Below, one piece after another: positions 1 through 6,516 of a stretch of DNA of 8,099 nucleotides (the first letter of the stretch is position 1; every line of letters starts with the position of its first letter). The DNA lies in contig CAIWNO010000378.1 of the NCBI GenBank assembly GCA_903914045.1, positions 1-8,099 on the forward strand, read 5' to 3'. The stretch comes from an uncultured bacterium. Its GTDB lineage: Bacteria; Planctomycetota; Phycisphaerae; Phycisphaerales; SM1A02. The notes beneath the pieces were generated by a model. The model did not search any database. It was not told the origin of the DNA and saw nothing but the letters and a program-made list of their open reading frames with translations. Both the position numbers and the translations under genes were made by a program.

Positions 1-40
1 CTTCAAGAGCGAGGGCTTCAATGAGATTGTGATTAACCAT
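1..40 (-). CDS. possible N-terminus of a gene cut by the left edge
   Basis: An ATG at 40-38 on the minus strand opens a frame that stays open to the window edge and reads MVNHNLIEALALE. It has the same orientation as all other genes in the window and starts about 230 bp beyond the stop of the MFS gene. Thirteen codons cannot identify a family, there is no Shine-Dalgarno sequence before the ATG, and chance could produce such a short open frame. It is listed only because a gene start here would explain why the MFS gene is followed by a normal-sized intergenic gap. Confidence 0.25.
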   Translation of the reverse strand, partial: MVNHNLIEALALE

Positions 41-164
41 GTTGTCGTTTCAATAGGGTGCGTGATGAGCCGCGCGGACCACGCCGCGAAATCGGCCAGG
101 AATAAACGCCCCGGACACGCGTCCGTGAAAGGCGCCGGCGACATGCCGGGTCGATGATGGTAAC

Positions 165-189
165 GAAAAACCCGCTTGAATTAAAGGGC
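165..189 (-). terminator. weak candidate terminator after the MFS gene
   Basis: On the minus strand CCC at 188-186 can pair with GGG at 173-171. The inner TTT/AAG pairing includes one wobble and one bulged C, the loop is short, and a run of five T follows at 170-166. The stem is poor and about 85 bp past the MFS stop codon, so this is only a suggestion. No better hairpin with a T-run was seen in 1-240. Confidence 0.25.
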
Positions 190-240
190 AATTGAAAGTT
201 TCATCATGGCCCGCAACGCGCGGTGATTTCAGGCTTGCGC

Positions 241-300
241 GGGTGATGGCGCGGGTGATGGCGCGGGTGATTACGCTGGCGATTGAGTTGGTGATTGAGT
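241..300. repeat. 12 bp tandem repeat, five units, spanning the MFS stop codon
   Basis: Five successive 12 bp units run 241-252, 253-264, 265-276, 277-288 and 289-300. On the plus strand they are GGGTGATGGCGC twice, then GGGTGATTACGC, TGGCGATTGAGT and TGGTGATTGAGT. The period equals four codons. On the coding (minus) strand the two units nearest the gene body encode Thr-Gln-Ser-Pro, the third holds the TAA stop at 273-271, and the last two lie just downstream. A sixth, decayed unit may lie at 301-312. The two identical units suggest recent slippage or duplication. Confidence 0.85.
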
Positions 301-1683
301 GAACGATTGCGCTTGTGAATCGCTTACCAGCGTGGCCTTTCTATGGCGCTTGCGCGCGCGGCGCATGTGCACAAATCCCCACGCGCCGACGACATTAATC
401 ATGAGGCACACAAAGAAACTCCACGCGCCAAGGTTGTGGCCCTTGAGCCACTCGTACAAACCCACCGCAAGAAATGGCGCGATCAGACCGCGGATTCCAT
501 TCAGCGTGACATGCACGCCCATGTACTCCGCGTCGCGCTCTGGAGGCGCGAAATCTTGGTGGCCCAAATTCCACGCCAAACTTCCGCCGGCGAAACCAAT
601 TCCAAGCAGCGCGCCGGAAATATAAAACAGCGGCATGGATTTGGCCAGCGCCGCGATAAAAATCAAAGCCGCAGCGCTGACAAATGTCCACGCGTGAATG
701 GCGCGGAAATCAACCACATGCGAGCGGTCAAGTCGCCGCGCCCAAAATGGAATGGCCAGCGGCATGATCAACAACGGAATCACGGTGGTCACCAAAATTC
801 CCTGCGCATATGTCGCGTTCATTTCATCCTCTAGCACAATGGCTAGCGGCGCGGAGATCATGAGATTGCCAAGACCAAACACGGACATCCACAACATGAA
901 CTTTGCATATTGCGGATCTTGTTTGAGCACGCGCAGCACGGATGTTGGATTCAGTTGCGGACCGCTGCGCTTGGGCGCGGCTTTCTCCGCGCGCAATAAT
1001 CTTTTTTCGCCGCGCATGGGAACGCGCCGCCACAAAATATTTCCAGCGATGCCAAGCACGGCGAGCGCGGGAAAAAGAATGTGGAAACTTTTGGAATTAA
1101 AGTCCATGGCCGCGCCAATGGCCCAGCCGCACAGTGCCAGCACCAGACTTTGCACGGTGGCCATATTTCCAGCGATTTTGGCTCTGATTTCGCGTGGATA
1201 GTTGGCGCGCCACACGGCGGAGCGCAACGTGATCACGCCCGTCCACGTGATGCGCGCCAGCGTGGCCAAAATGCAAAGCATCCACAAGCCCCAGCGTTGT
1301 TCGGGCATAAGCGCAATGGACGCCACACACACCGCGGTCATGGTTTGTAGCGTGGCGATGTACGCCACTTTCGGTTTTCCTTGCGAGTGCGCGGCCCAAA
1401 TAAAACTTGTCAAGTTTGCAACGTTGGGCGCGGCGGTGACCAGCGCCACGGCCAGATTCAGTTCGGTTGCACCAATGCCTTCAATGCCGGTGAATGTTTT
1501 CTTCACCACCACGCCAAGAGTTCCACCTTCAATGGCGCCCAGAAAAAATGGCAGGAACGCCCAACTTAGAATTTCATTGATGTACGCCGGCCGCGACATG
1601 GGCGGCAAGTGGCGTGGATGAAAGCGCGTCAGGAAACCTTCTGGCGCGCGCGCCTCGCGTTTGATGTCAGTGGGTGCGTTCAT
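271..1683 (-). CDS. MFS transporter, 12 predicted transmembrane helices
   Basis: This is a 470-residue integral membrane protein of the major facilitator superfamily, expected in the inner membrane; the substrate cannot be read from the sequence. Hydrophobic helices begin near residue 37 (INEILSWAFLPFFLGAIEGG) and alternate with short loops to about residue 440. A basic central loop near residues 220-250 (RRVPMRGEKRLLRAEKAAPK) splits the protein into two halves. A conserved-looking cytoplasmic loop after the fourth or fifth helix (RSAVWRANYPREIRAKIAG, about 164-182) resembles the loop of planctomycete and proteobacterial MFS proteins of unknown substrate. The C-terminal tail is basic, then Ser/Thr/Gln/Pro rich (TQSPTQSPA), encoded by tandem repeats. 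I chose the ATG at 1683-1681. A GTG at 1827 would add 48 residues, but these would be translated through the inverted-repeat element upstream and look like non-coding sequence. No Shine-Dalgarno sequence precedes the chosen ATG. Confidence 0.9.
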   Translation of the reverse strand: MNAPTDIKREARAPEGFLTRFHPRHLPPMSRPAYINEILSWAFLPFFLGAIEGGTLGVVVKKTFTGIEGIGATELNLAVALVTAAPNVANLTSFIWAAHSQGKPKVAYIATLQTMTAVCVASIALMPEQRWGLWMLCILATLARITWTGVITLRSAVWRANYPREIRAKIAGNMATVQSLVLALCGWAIGAAMDFNSKSFHILFPALAVLGIAGNILWRRVPMRGEKRLLRAEKAAPKRSGPQLNPTSVLRVLKQDPQYAKFMLWMSVFGLGNLMISAPLAIVLEDEMNATYAQGILVTTVIPLLIMPLAIPFWARRLDRSHVVDFRAIHAWTFVSAAALIFIAALAKSMPLFYISGALLGIGFAGGSLAWNLGHQDFAPPERDAEYMGVHVTLNGIRGLIAPFLAVGLYEWLKGHNLGAWSFFVCLMINVVGAWGFVHMRRARKRHRKATLVSDSQAQSFTQSPTQSPA

Positions 1684-1735
1684 CCGATTCGGCAAGCATA
1701 GGCGGACGAATTTGTGTGTAAATACATTTTCTATT

Positions 1736-1756
1736 TTCGGCTCTTTGCCCCGTCGG
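1736..1756 (+). repeat. left arm of the 21 bp inverted repeat
   Basis: This arm pairs with 1956-1976. Its perfectly matching core is 1741-1756. Outside the core, four of the five outer bases also pair (1736-1739 with 1973-1976), so the match does not stop at the core, and it ends abruptly at 1735/1977. Confidence 0.9.
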
Positions 1757-1955
1757 AGGAACAGAAATAAATTCTGTCGCTTCACAAGGAAGCGCTCTCT
1801 AACGAAGTTGCCCGAACCCGCATTCACGTGGGTTCCCCGGCCATCGTTCCCGATCTTCCACGCCGCGCGAACGCGAGAGGCATGATCATTGACGCAGCCA
1901 TTAAGTAGGGATCCCTTGGGGTTCGCATCGGTCCGGACGCGTGGTCAAAGGTCGC

Positions 1956-1976
1956 CCGACGGGGCAAAGAGTCGAA
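1956..1976 (-). repeat. right arm of the 21 bp inverted repeat
   Basis: This arm is the reverse complement of 1736-1756 with one mismatch at 1972. On the minus strand it begins 4 bp past the HIT-family stop codon. Its inner end also contains a small hairpin of its own, GCCC-CGTC-GGGC on the minus strand, but no T-run follows, so it does not look like an intrinsic terminator. Confidence 0.9.
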
Positions 1977-1980
1977 TGAC

Positions 1981-2547
1981 TCAGTCTATGCCTGCAATAT
2001 TTTGTTCGCCAACTCGTTTTTGTGCTTCATTCAAAGCGATTTTGTAGTGCTCGGCCACGCTGTCAAGCGACTCTGGAATCACGCGCGCGCCAGCCACCGT
2101 GGACATGAAATTGGTGTCGCCATTCCAGCGCGCAACAATGTGCGCGTGAGCGTGTTGCGGAAGTCCGGCGCCACCAGCGCGGCCTTCGTTCACGCCAATG
2201 TTCATGCCTTGCGGTTTCAGCGCCACATCCACAAGCGCCGCGGCAAGATCCACCAGGCTCCACAATTGCGCGCGTTGTGTGGCGGAGTAATCCATCAACC
2301 GTGCACGCGCTTGGCCAAGCGCCACCAATAAATGTCCGTTGGAATATGGATATCGATTGAGCAAAATAAATCCGTGCTCGTTTCGATAGACAACATGTTG
2401 CGCAAGATCGAGTTGCGGATTTTTCCACGCAGCCATCAGAAAGTTTCCGTCGGAGTCGGCGGGAGCGTTGATCTTGGATTGCGTCGCCTGCGATTCAAGA
2501 TCACGGATGTACGCCATGCGCCACGGTGCCCACAAGTTTCGTTGCAT
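1981..2547 (-). CDS. HIT-family nucleotide hydrolase or phosphorylase
   Basis: This 188-residue protein belongs to the histidine triad superfamily, which cleaves or phosphorolyses nucleotides such as diadenosine polyphosphates in the cytoplasm. The triad QHAHAHIV places His132, His134 and His136; in the family the middle one is the nucleophile. It is followed by RWNGDTNFM and preceded by GVNEGRAGGAGLP, the pattern of the Ap4A phosphorylase-like branch (for example mycobacterial Rv2613c). The opening MQRNLWAPWRMAYI and the central NRYPYSNGHLLV also match that branch. The family usually has Pro in HxHxHxxPRW; here Ala (IVARW) replaces it. I chose the ATG at 2547-2545 because LWAPWR normally lies at the N-terminus; a GTG at 2598 would add 17 unconvincing residues. 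There is no Shine-Dalgarno sequence. The gene is separated from the cluster upstream by 168 bp and is probably transcribed on its own. Confidence 0.92.
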   Translation of the reverse strand: MQRNLWAPWRMAYIRDLESQATQSKINAPADSDGNFLMAAWKNPQLDLAQHVVYRNEHGFILLNRYPYSNGHLLVALGQARARLMDYSATQRAQLWSLVDLAAALVDVALKPQGMNIGVNEGRAGGAGLPQHAHAHIVARWNGDTNFMSTVAGARVIPESLDSVAEHYKIALNEAQKRVGEQNIAGID

Positions 2548-2715
2548 GCGAGAAATGGTACACGCCGCCACGCGAAGTTCACTTGATATCGGTTGCACAT
2601 CGGCGGCAGGCTCTTACAACTTCAAGCGCGTCTAGAAGAAGCACTTTCAAGGTGTAAAGGAGTTCCGTGGCAGCATGTGTGGGAGCAGTTGCGGATTCGT
2701 TGGACGTGACTTTTT

Positions 2716-4194
2716 TTATTTTTCATTATTCGAAGAACTCGCATCTTGAATCCATTGCCATGCGCGCATGGTGGCGCGACTAGAAAGATCGTCTTTGAAA
2801 TCATTGATTACCAAGGGAAATTCAACGGTTCCTGACCACCACGTTGTGACTTGCGCCCCCGAATAAAGCCCGGCCACGCGGCGCGCCAGCGACTCATTGC
2901 CGCGAATTCGCATGGTCCAATGTGCATTCACAGCTGCACGATCCAGCGCAATTTGGTCTTCCACTTCAATTTCAAACCCAGAGCGCGTGCCGCCACGACC
3001 GCCGCGCCACCACACATTCAAACGCCGCCGTGGCACTCCATCTTCAAGCGCTTCAACAATCATTCCAAATGCGACGGAGTTCAAATCGAGCGAAGAAGTT
3101 TTATATGGTTGATAGCTGAACGCGTGGCGCACTTGGCCCGTGGACCACCGCATCAGCCCTGGTTCAAAAGCTTCTTGCACAAGCGCGTTGATTTCAGGCG
3201 TATTGATTGGCGTGAGTGATTGTGTTGTGGCCAGCACATTTGTTGAAATTGGAATGGCAATGTATCCATGTGCGTGCGGCGTGTTGGTGGCCTTGGCGGT
3301 TTCGGGCAAAGTGGATTTCCATTCAATAACAATTTCACCAGAGTGGTGGCCGACCGCGAGAACGCCAAGATCCATTGTGAACATTGTGGAATGCGCGCCA
3401 CCGGAATTGGTTCGCTCCAAATGTTGATGGGTCAACCGTTCAAGCGCGGGCGCGCTCATTTGAATTCCATTGAATGCGGATACGCGCAATTTGATAGTTG
3501 ATTGCTCGGGCCACCAGTCGCGAACATTGGCGACCACGACCAAAGGGTCCACTGAATTCCAGTTCGCGGGCACATCGAAACGGATCAAGGGCGGCATGGT
3601 GTTCAGAGCGGTTTCTAGGGCGATCAATGAGTCGGGCGTGTCTTTGGTCAGGGAAGCAGTTTGCTCAATTTTGTCAACAATAGATGCATATTTTTGCATC
3701 CAGTTTTCGCTGCTCGGGGGCGCCCAAGAATCGCCACTGGCGCATTGACTAAGCAAGCGCAGACGATTTGCCGCGCTCATTTCTTCGCGCGATACACGAT
3801 TGACTAGGTAGGGCGGAATTTCACGAAATGTTTCGCCGTCATCGGCCAACGGCAACATGGCAATGACCATGCGATCTGGAAACAGGGACCACCAACTGCG
3901 CGTGGAAAGTTGGTCGCGCAACCAAATGGTTCCCGTGATCAATGAAAGAAGCGCGACACATGCCCAGCCATATCGGCGGCGCGTGCTTAATAAATTGCTT
4001 TCAAATAGAGTGAAGTAGCCACACTCATTGCAGCGAAATGGAAATCGATGTTGCACCAAGTGCCAACATGTTGGGCAGCGGCGCTGTCCACGCGCACGAT
4101 CCCAAAAAAGCGACCACCACAATCCGTAAATAGTGGTGGTGGCAAAAAGCAGCGCTCCGATCCACACCAGGATCACAGTCGTGTCAAAGTTCAT
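2716..4194 (-). CDS. two-helix zinc-ribbon membrane protein of unknown function
   Basis: I do not recognise the family of this 492-residue protein. A first membrane helix spans about residues 6-28. A cytoplasmic zinc ribbon follows with Cys40, Cys43, Cys55 and Cys58 (CPTC and CNEC), and then a second helix at about 75-92. The remaining 400 residues have no strong hydrophobic segment and should lie on the same side of the membrane as the N-terminus, outside the cytoplasm if the ribbon is inside. That part is rich in beta-type alternation and Trp and shows no catalytic motif that I can see. Short zinc ribbons of this kind are common in Phycisphaerae proteins, in my recollection. The ATG at 4194-4192 lies 7 bp after the permease stop codon and puts the first helix at the N-terminus. 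An upstream start would read 26 residues inside the permease gene. The tight spacing suggests translational coupling and a role beside the ABC exporter. The last residues are polar (SSSNNEK). Confidence 0.85.
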   Translation of the reverse strand: MNFDTTVILVWIGALLFATTTIYGLWWSLFWDRARGQRRCPTCWHLVQHRFPFRCNECGYFTLFESNLLSTRRRYGWACVALLSLITGTIWLRDQLSTRSWWSLFPDRMVIAMLPLADDGETFREIPPYLVNRVSREEMSAANRLRLLSQCASGDSWAPPSSENWMQKYASIVDKIEQTASLTKDTPDSLIALETALNTMPPLIRFDVPANWNSVDPLVVVANVRDWWPEQSTIKLRVSAFNGIQMSAPALERLTHQHLERTNSGGAHSTMFTMDLGVLAVGHHSGEIVIEWKSTLPETAKATNTPHAHGYIAIPISTNVLATTQSLTPINTPEINALVQEAFEPGLMRWSTGQVRHAFSYQPYKTSSLDLNSVAFGMIVEALEDGVPRRRLNVWWRGGRGGTRSGFEIEVEDQIALDRAAVNAHWTMRIRGNESLARRVAGLYSGAQVTTWWSGTVEFPLVINDFKDDLSSRATMRAWQWIQDASSSNNEK

Positions 4195-4201
4195 GTGTGG
4201 T

Positions 4202-5494
4202 TCATCGCGCTTTGATCCAGCGCAGAAGTTCCATTGGACTTGGCGGCTTGCCTTGCATGAGCACGCCAACACGGAACACGCGCGCGCCGGCCCACAAGAT
4301 GGCGGCCACTGTGATCACATTCACAAGCACGGCCAGCCACGCTTGCCACATGGGCACGGGTTCATTCGCGGCGGTTAATCTTAAAATCATGATAAATGGC
4401 GCGGCGGGTGGTATAAAACTGCACACGGTGGCCAACATTCCGTTGGGATTGTCCACAATAGGCATCCATAACATAAGCGGCAAAACCAGCAAGAGCATGG
4501 CTGGACCGATCAAAGATTGCGCCTCGCGCAAGTCTGAAACGGCGCTGCCAATACTGACCATGATGGCCGCGACTGTGAAGTAAGCCAGCGGGAACCAAAC
4601 AAGTAGCCAGAGCAAATGGGGTAGCGGAACAACATCAAGCATGGCCGCCGCGCCCAAGCCCGCCAAGCCTACGCCGCCGTACATCAACAGCATGACACCG
4701 GCCACGCCAGCTTGACCAACTAATTTTCCTGTGAGCAATTCAATGGGACTTGCGGCGGAGAGAAGCACCTCCATCACGCGGCTGGATTTTTCTTCGATGG
4801 TGGATGTGAGCAAATAATTTCCGCTGGTGAACACGGAGATCCATAAGAGGATCATGAATCCCGCCGGAACCAGCATGCGCAGTTGCGCATTTTCTTTTGA
4901 TTCAAGACCGTCGGGTGAGACGCGGAGCGTGTCGATTGGCGCGCGCCCCATTATTTTTATTATGCGCTCGTAATTTTCTTTGGCCTGCTCCACGCGCACG
5001 CGGGTCACGGCCTCACGAAGTGATTTTTCCAGAATGGTTGTGTGGCGCGGACTGGCTTCGCTTGGCACGAGCAGTTCAATCGAAGGACCATCCGTGTTGG
5101 GCGTGACAATAACCAACGCTTGTAGTGAACTGTTTCTGAGTTGCAGTCGAAACTCATCGGCGCGCGCTGGATCGGGCACGCTTTCCACCTTCAATGCAAC
5201 CTCAGTTGGGCCGGAATTAGGTCCGCCGTCCTCCAAATCAATTGTGTCCTGCGGGGTCTTTGGCAACGACTTTTCCAGCGCATTTGCAATGGAATTTGAT
5301 GGATCGATGACCACAACTTTTCCTTCAAGCGGTGGAGATGTCGAGCCGATCAACATGGGCAAAAGGGGAATGGCGGCGAACATGACTCCGGGCAAAATGA
5401 TTGCGCCGATTAAAAAACTTTTAGTTAGCGCGGTGTAACGGAAATCACGCCAAGCGATGGCGCGGATGCGCCGTGCTGCTCCTCGATCAATCAT
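4202..5494 (-). CDS. ABC-2 type exporter permease, NatB-like
   Basis: This 430-residue inner-membrane permease would form the channel of an ABC exporter with the ATPase encoded just upstream. Topology follows the NatB (COG1668) plan: a first helix at about 26-48, a large extracytoplasmic domain at about 50-210, then five or so helices packed between 210 and 412. The strongest signature is EEKSSRVMEVLLS at 244-256 followed by SPIELLTGKLVG, a cytoplasmic stretch typical of this family. FIPPAAPF near 370-377 matches another conserved loop. The family exports sodium, peptides, antibiotics or other substrates, so the cargo is not defined. I chose the ATG at 5494-5492, which overlaps the end of the ATPase gene by 8 bp; an AGG six bases upstream is a weak ribosome site. 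An upstream start at 5557 would add 21 residues within the ATPase frame region and is less likely. Confidence 0.92.
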   Translation of the reverse strand: MIDRGAARRIRAIAWRDFRYTALTKSFLIGAIILPGVMFAAIPLLPMLIGSTSPPLEGKVVVIDPSNSIANALEKSLPKTPQDTIDLEDGGPNSGPTEVALKVESVPDPARADEFRLQLRNSSLQALVIVTPNTDGPSIELLVPSEASPRHTTILEKSLREAVTRVRVEQAKENYERIIKIMGRAPIDTLRVSPDGLESKENAQLRMLVPAGFMILLWISVFTSGNYLLTSTIEEKSSRVMEVLLSAASPIELLTGKLVGQAGVAGVMLLMYGGVGLAGLGAAAMLDVVPLPHLLWLLVWFPLAYFTVAAIMVSIGSAVSDLREAQSLIGPAMLLLVLPLMLWMPIVDNPNGMLATVCSFIPPAAPFIMILRLTAANEPVPMWQAWLAVLVNVITVAAILWAGARVFRVGVLMQGKPPSPMELLRWIKAR

Positions 5495-6458
5495 GAGTTG
5501 CCTGCAACTTTCCAGATTTTTGAGCGGACTCAATTTCGCCCACGGATCCACCGACAAGGGTTACAAAGACGTCGTCCAATGTGGCTCGTTGCAACTCAAC
5601 GCGGCGCAGAGGCGTGGCGCGCATCACGCTGGCCATTGCCAGTTGGGTATCAACGCCTTGCGCGACGCGAATCTCAAATGCTTTCTGCTCCAAGGACCAA
5701 CGGAAGGATTCAATGTCCGCAACATTGTGCAAGGCTTGGGTTGCGGCTTCGATTGAGTTTGAAGGTTCCGCAAGAATTGTGCGAGGGTCAAATCGTCCAT
5801 GAATCTGATTCATGGTTTCATCAAGAACTTTTTCTCCCTTGTGAACCAATAGCACTTGATCACACAAATCCTCCGCCTGCTCCATTTGATGAGTGGAGAA
5901 AAGAATTGTGGTCCCGTTTTCTTTCAGTTGGCGCACCACTGAACTGAGCAAGCGGCGATTCACCGGATCAAGTCCAGAGAAAGGTTCGTCCAAAATCAGC
6001 AGCGGGGGTTCATGTAAAACCGAAGCAATAAACTGCAGTTTTTGCTGCATTCCTTTGGAAAGTTCCTCGCAGCGTTTTTGGGAAACACTTGGAAGTTCTA
6101 TCCGCTCCAGCCACCAACGGATTCGCTTGTCCGCATCCGAGCGAGAAATTCCTTTGAGTTTGGCCATGAAGCGAAGAAAATCCGCCACGCGCATCTTTCG
6201 GTACAGGCCGCGCTCCTCGGGCAAATATCCAATGCGGTCTTTGGCGTCAAGCGCGGAGCCGCCAAGCACCGTAATAACGCCGGAGTCTGGAAGCAGGATG
6301 CTCATGATCATGCGAATGGTGGTGCTTTTGCCCGCGCCGTTTGGTCCAAGAAAGCCACACACTTGTCCGCGTTGAATTTCAAACGAGACATTGCGCACAG
6401 CCTGCAACGCGCCAAAGCGCTTGTTCACGTTTGCAAGTTGAATAACAATGTTCTTCAT
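5487..6458 (-). CDS. ABC transporter ATP-binding protein, NatA-like
   Basis: This 323-residue cytoplasmic ATPase powers the permease encoded next to it. It has Walker A GPNGAGKST (38-46), signature LSKGMQQK (133-140), Walker B LLILDEP (153-159), D-loop SGLDP and switch His190 in STHQM. In the Q-loop position it reads YLPEERGLY, where Glu stands for the usual Gln; this is characteristic of the NatA-type subgroup of ABC-2 exporters. The C-terminal 90 residues, ending LRRVELQRATLDDVFVTLVGG, form the extra domain seen in that subgroup. The ATG at 6458-6456 was chosen because MKNIVIQLANVNKRFG fits a normal start; a TTG at 6476 would add six residues (MSESSF). Neither has a Shine-Dalgarno sequence. 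The 58 bp gap to the LolA-like gene upstream shows no terminator, so co-transcription is likely. Confidence 0.95.
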   Translation of the reverse strand: MKNIVIQLANVNKRFGALQAVRNVSFEIQRGQVCGFLGPNGAGKSTTIRMIMSILLPDSGVITVLGGSALDAKDRIGYLPEERGLYRKMRVADFLRFMAKLKGISRSDADKRIRWWLERIELPSVSQKRCEELSKGMQQKLQFIASVLHEPPLLILDEPFSGLDPVNRRLLSSVVRQLKENGTTILFSTHQMEQAEDLCDQVLLVHKGEKVLDETMNQIHGRFDPRTILAEPSNSIEAATQALHNVADIESFRWSLEQKAFEIRVAQGVDTQLAMASVMRATPLRRVELQRATLDDVFVTLVGGSVGEIESAQKSGKLQATHD

Positions 6459-6516
6459 GAAAGAGGATTCGGACAATGATGTGTTTACAAGTTCAGGAAT
6501 TCATTTTGGAAATGGT

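Larger units (their letters stand above)
1736..1976 (-). other. structured element bounded by 21 bp inverted repeats (RNA or MITE-like)
   Basis: The ends 1736-1756 and 1956-1976 are reverse complements over 21 bp with one mismatch (1740/1972, a possible G-T wobble). The perfect 16 bp core is CTCTTTGCCCCGTCGG (1741-1756). The interior holds adjacent hairpins at 1761-1777 (ACAGAA/TTCTGT, loop 5) and 1778-1794 (CGCTTC/GAAGCG, loop 5). A further hairpin lies at 1814-1835 (GAACCCGC/GTGGGTTC, one wobble) and a small one at 1843-1854, whose loop on the minus strand is GGAA, a GNRA tetraloop. Palindromes occur at 1882-1889, 1907-1916 (AGGGATCCCT) and 1931-1938 (GTCCGGAC). It starts 4 bp after the HIT stop codon and ends 52 bp before the MFS ATG. 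The GNRA loop and the gene direction favour a minus-strand transcript. No known RNA family or riboswitch was recognised, and a short terminal-repeat mobile element is an equal alternative. No clear target duplication flanks it. Confidence 0.6.

Noticed and set aside
343..834. Plus-strand open frame of 163 codons
   Set aside because: It lies wholly inside the MFS gene on the other strand and has a composition (many Arg, His, Gln) typical of an antisense shadow; the minus frame clearly encodes membrane helices.
1684..1827. N-terminal extension of the MFS protein from a GTG at 1827
   Set aside because: The 48 extra residues would be read through the hairpins and one arm of the inverted repeat and resemble no MFS N-terminus; the ATG at 1683 gives a normal protein.
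1756..1956. RNase P RNA, suggested by ACAGAA and GTCCGG on the minus strand
   Set aside because: The longer universal blocks around these words (GAGGAAAGUCCGGGC and ACAGAA followed by the GGCUUA type motif) are missing and the element is too short.
1730..1989. TCTAT at 1730-1734 and 1985-1989 as a target-site duplication of the inverted-repeat element
   Set aside because: The copies lie at unequal distances from the repeat ends (1 and 8 bp), and the right one is inside the HIT coding sequence; five bases match easily by chance.
2548..2715. Promoter for the HIT gene in the 168 bp gap
   Set aside because: TTTACA followed 16 bp later by TCTAGA on the minus strand is the best pair and the second hexamer matches poorly; nothing strong enough to annotate.
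2708..2730. T-rich run at the end of the zinc-ribbon gene as a terminator
   Set aside because: The T-run is on the plus strand, opposite to transcription of all genes, and no G+C-rich hairpin precedes it.
4980..5438. Plus-strand open frame of 152 codons
   Set aside because: It is antisense to the permease gene, has no recognisable domain, and the minus strand holds a well-supported family member.
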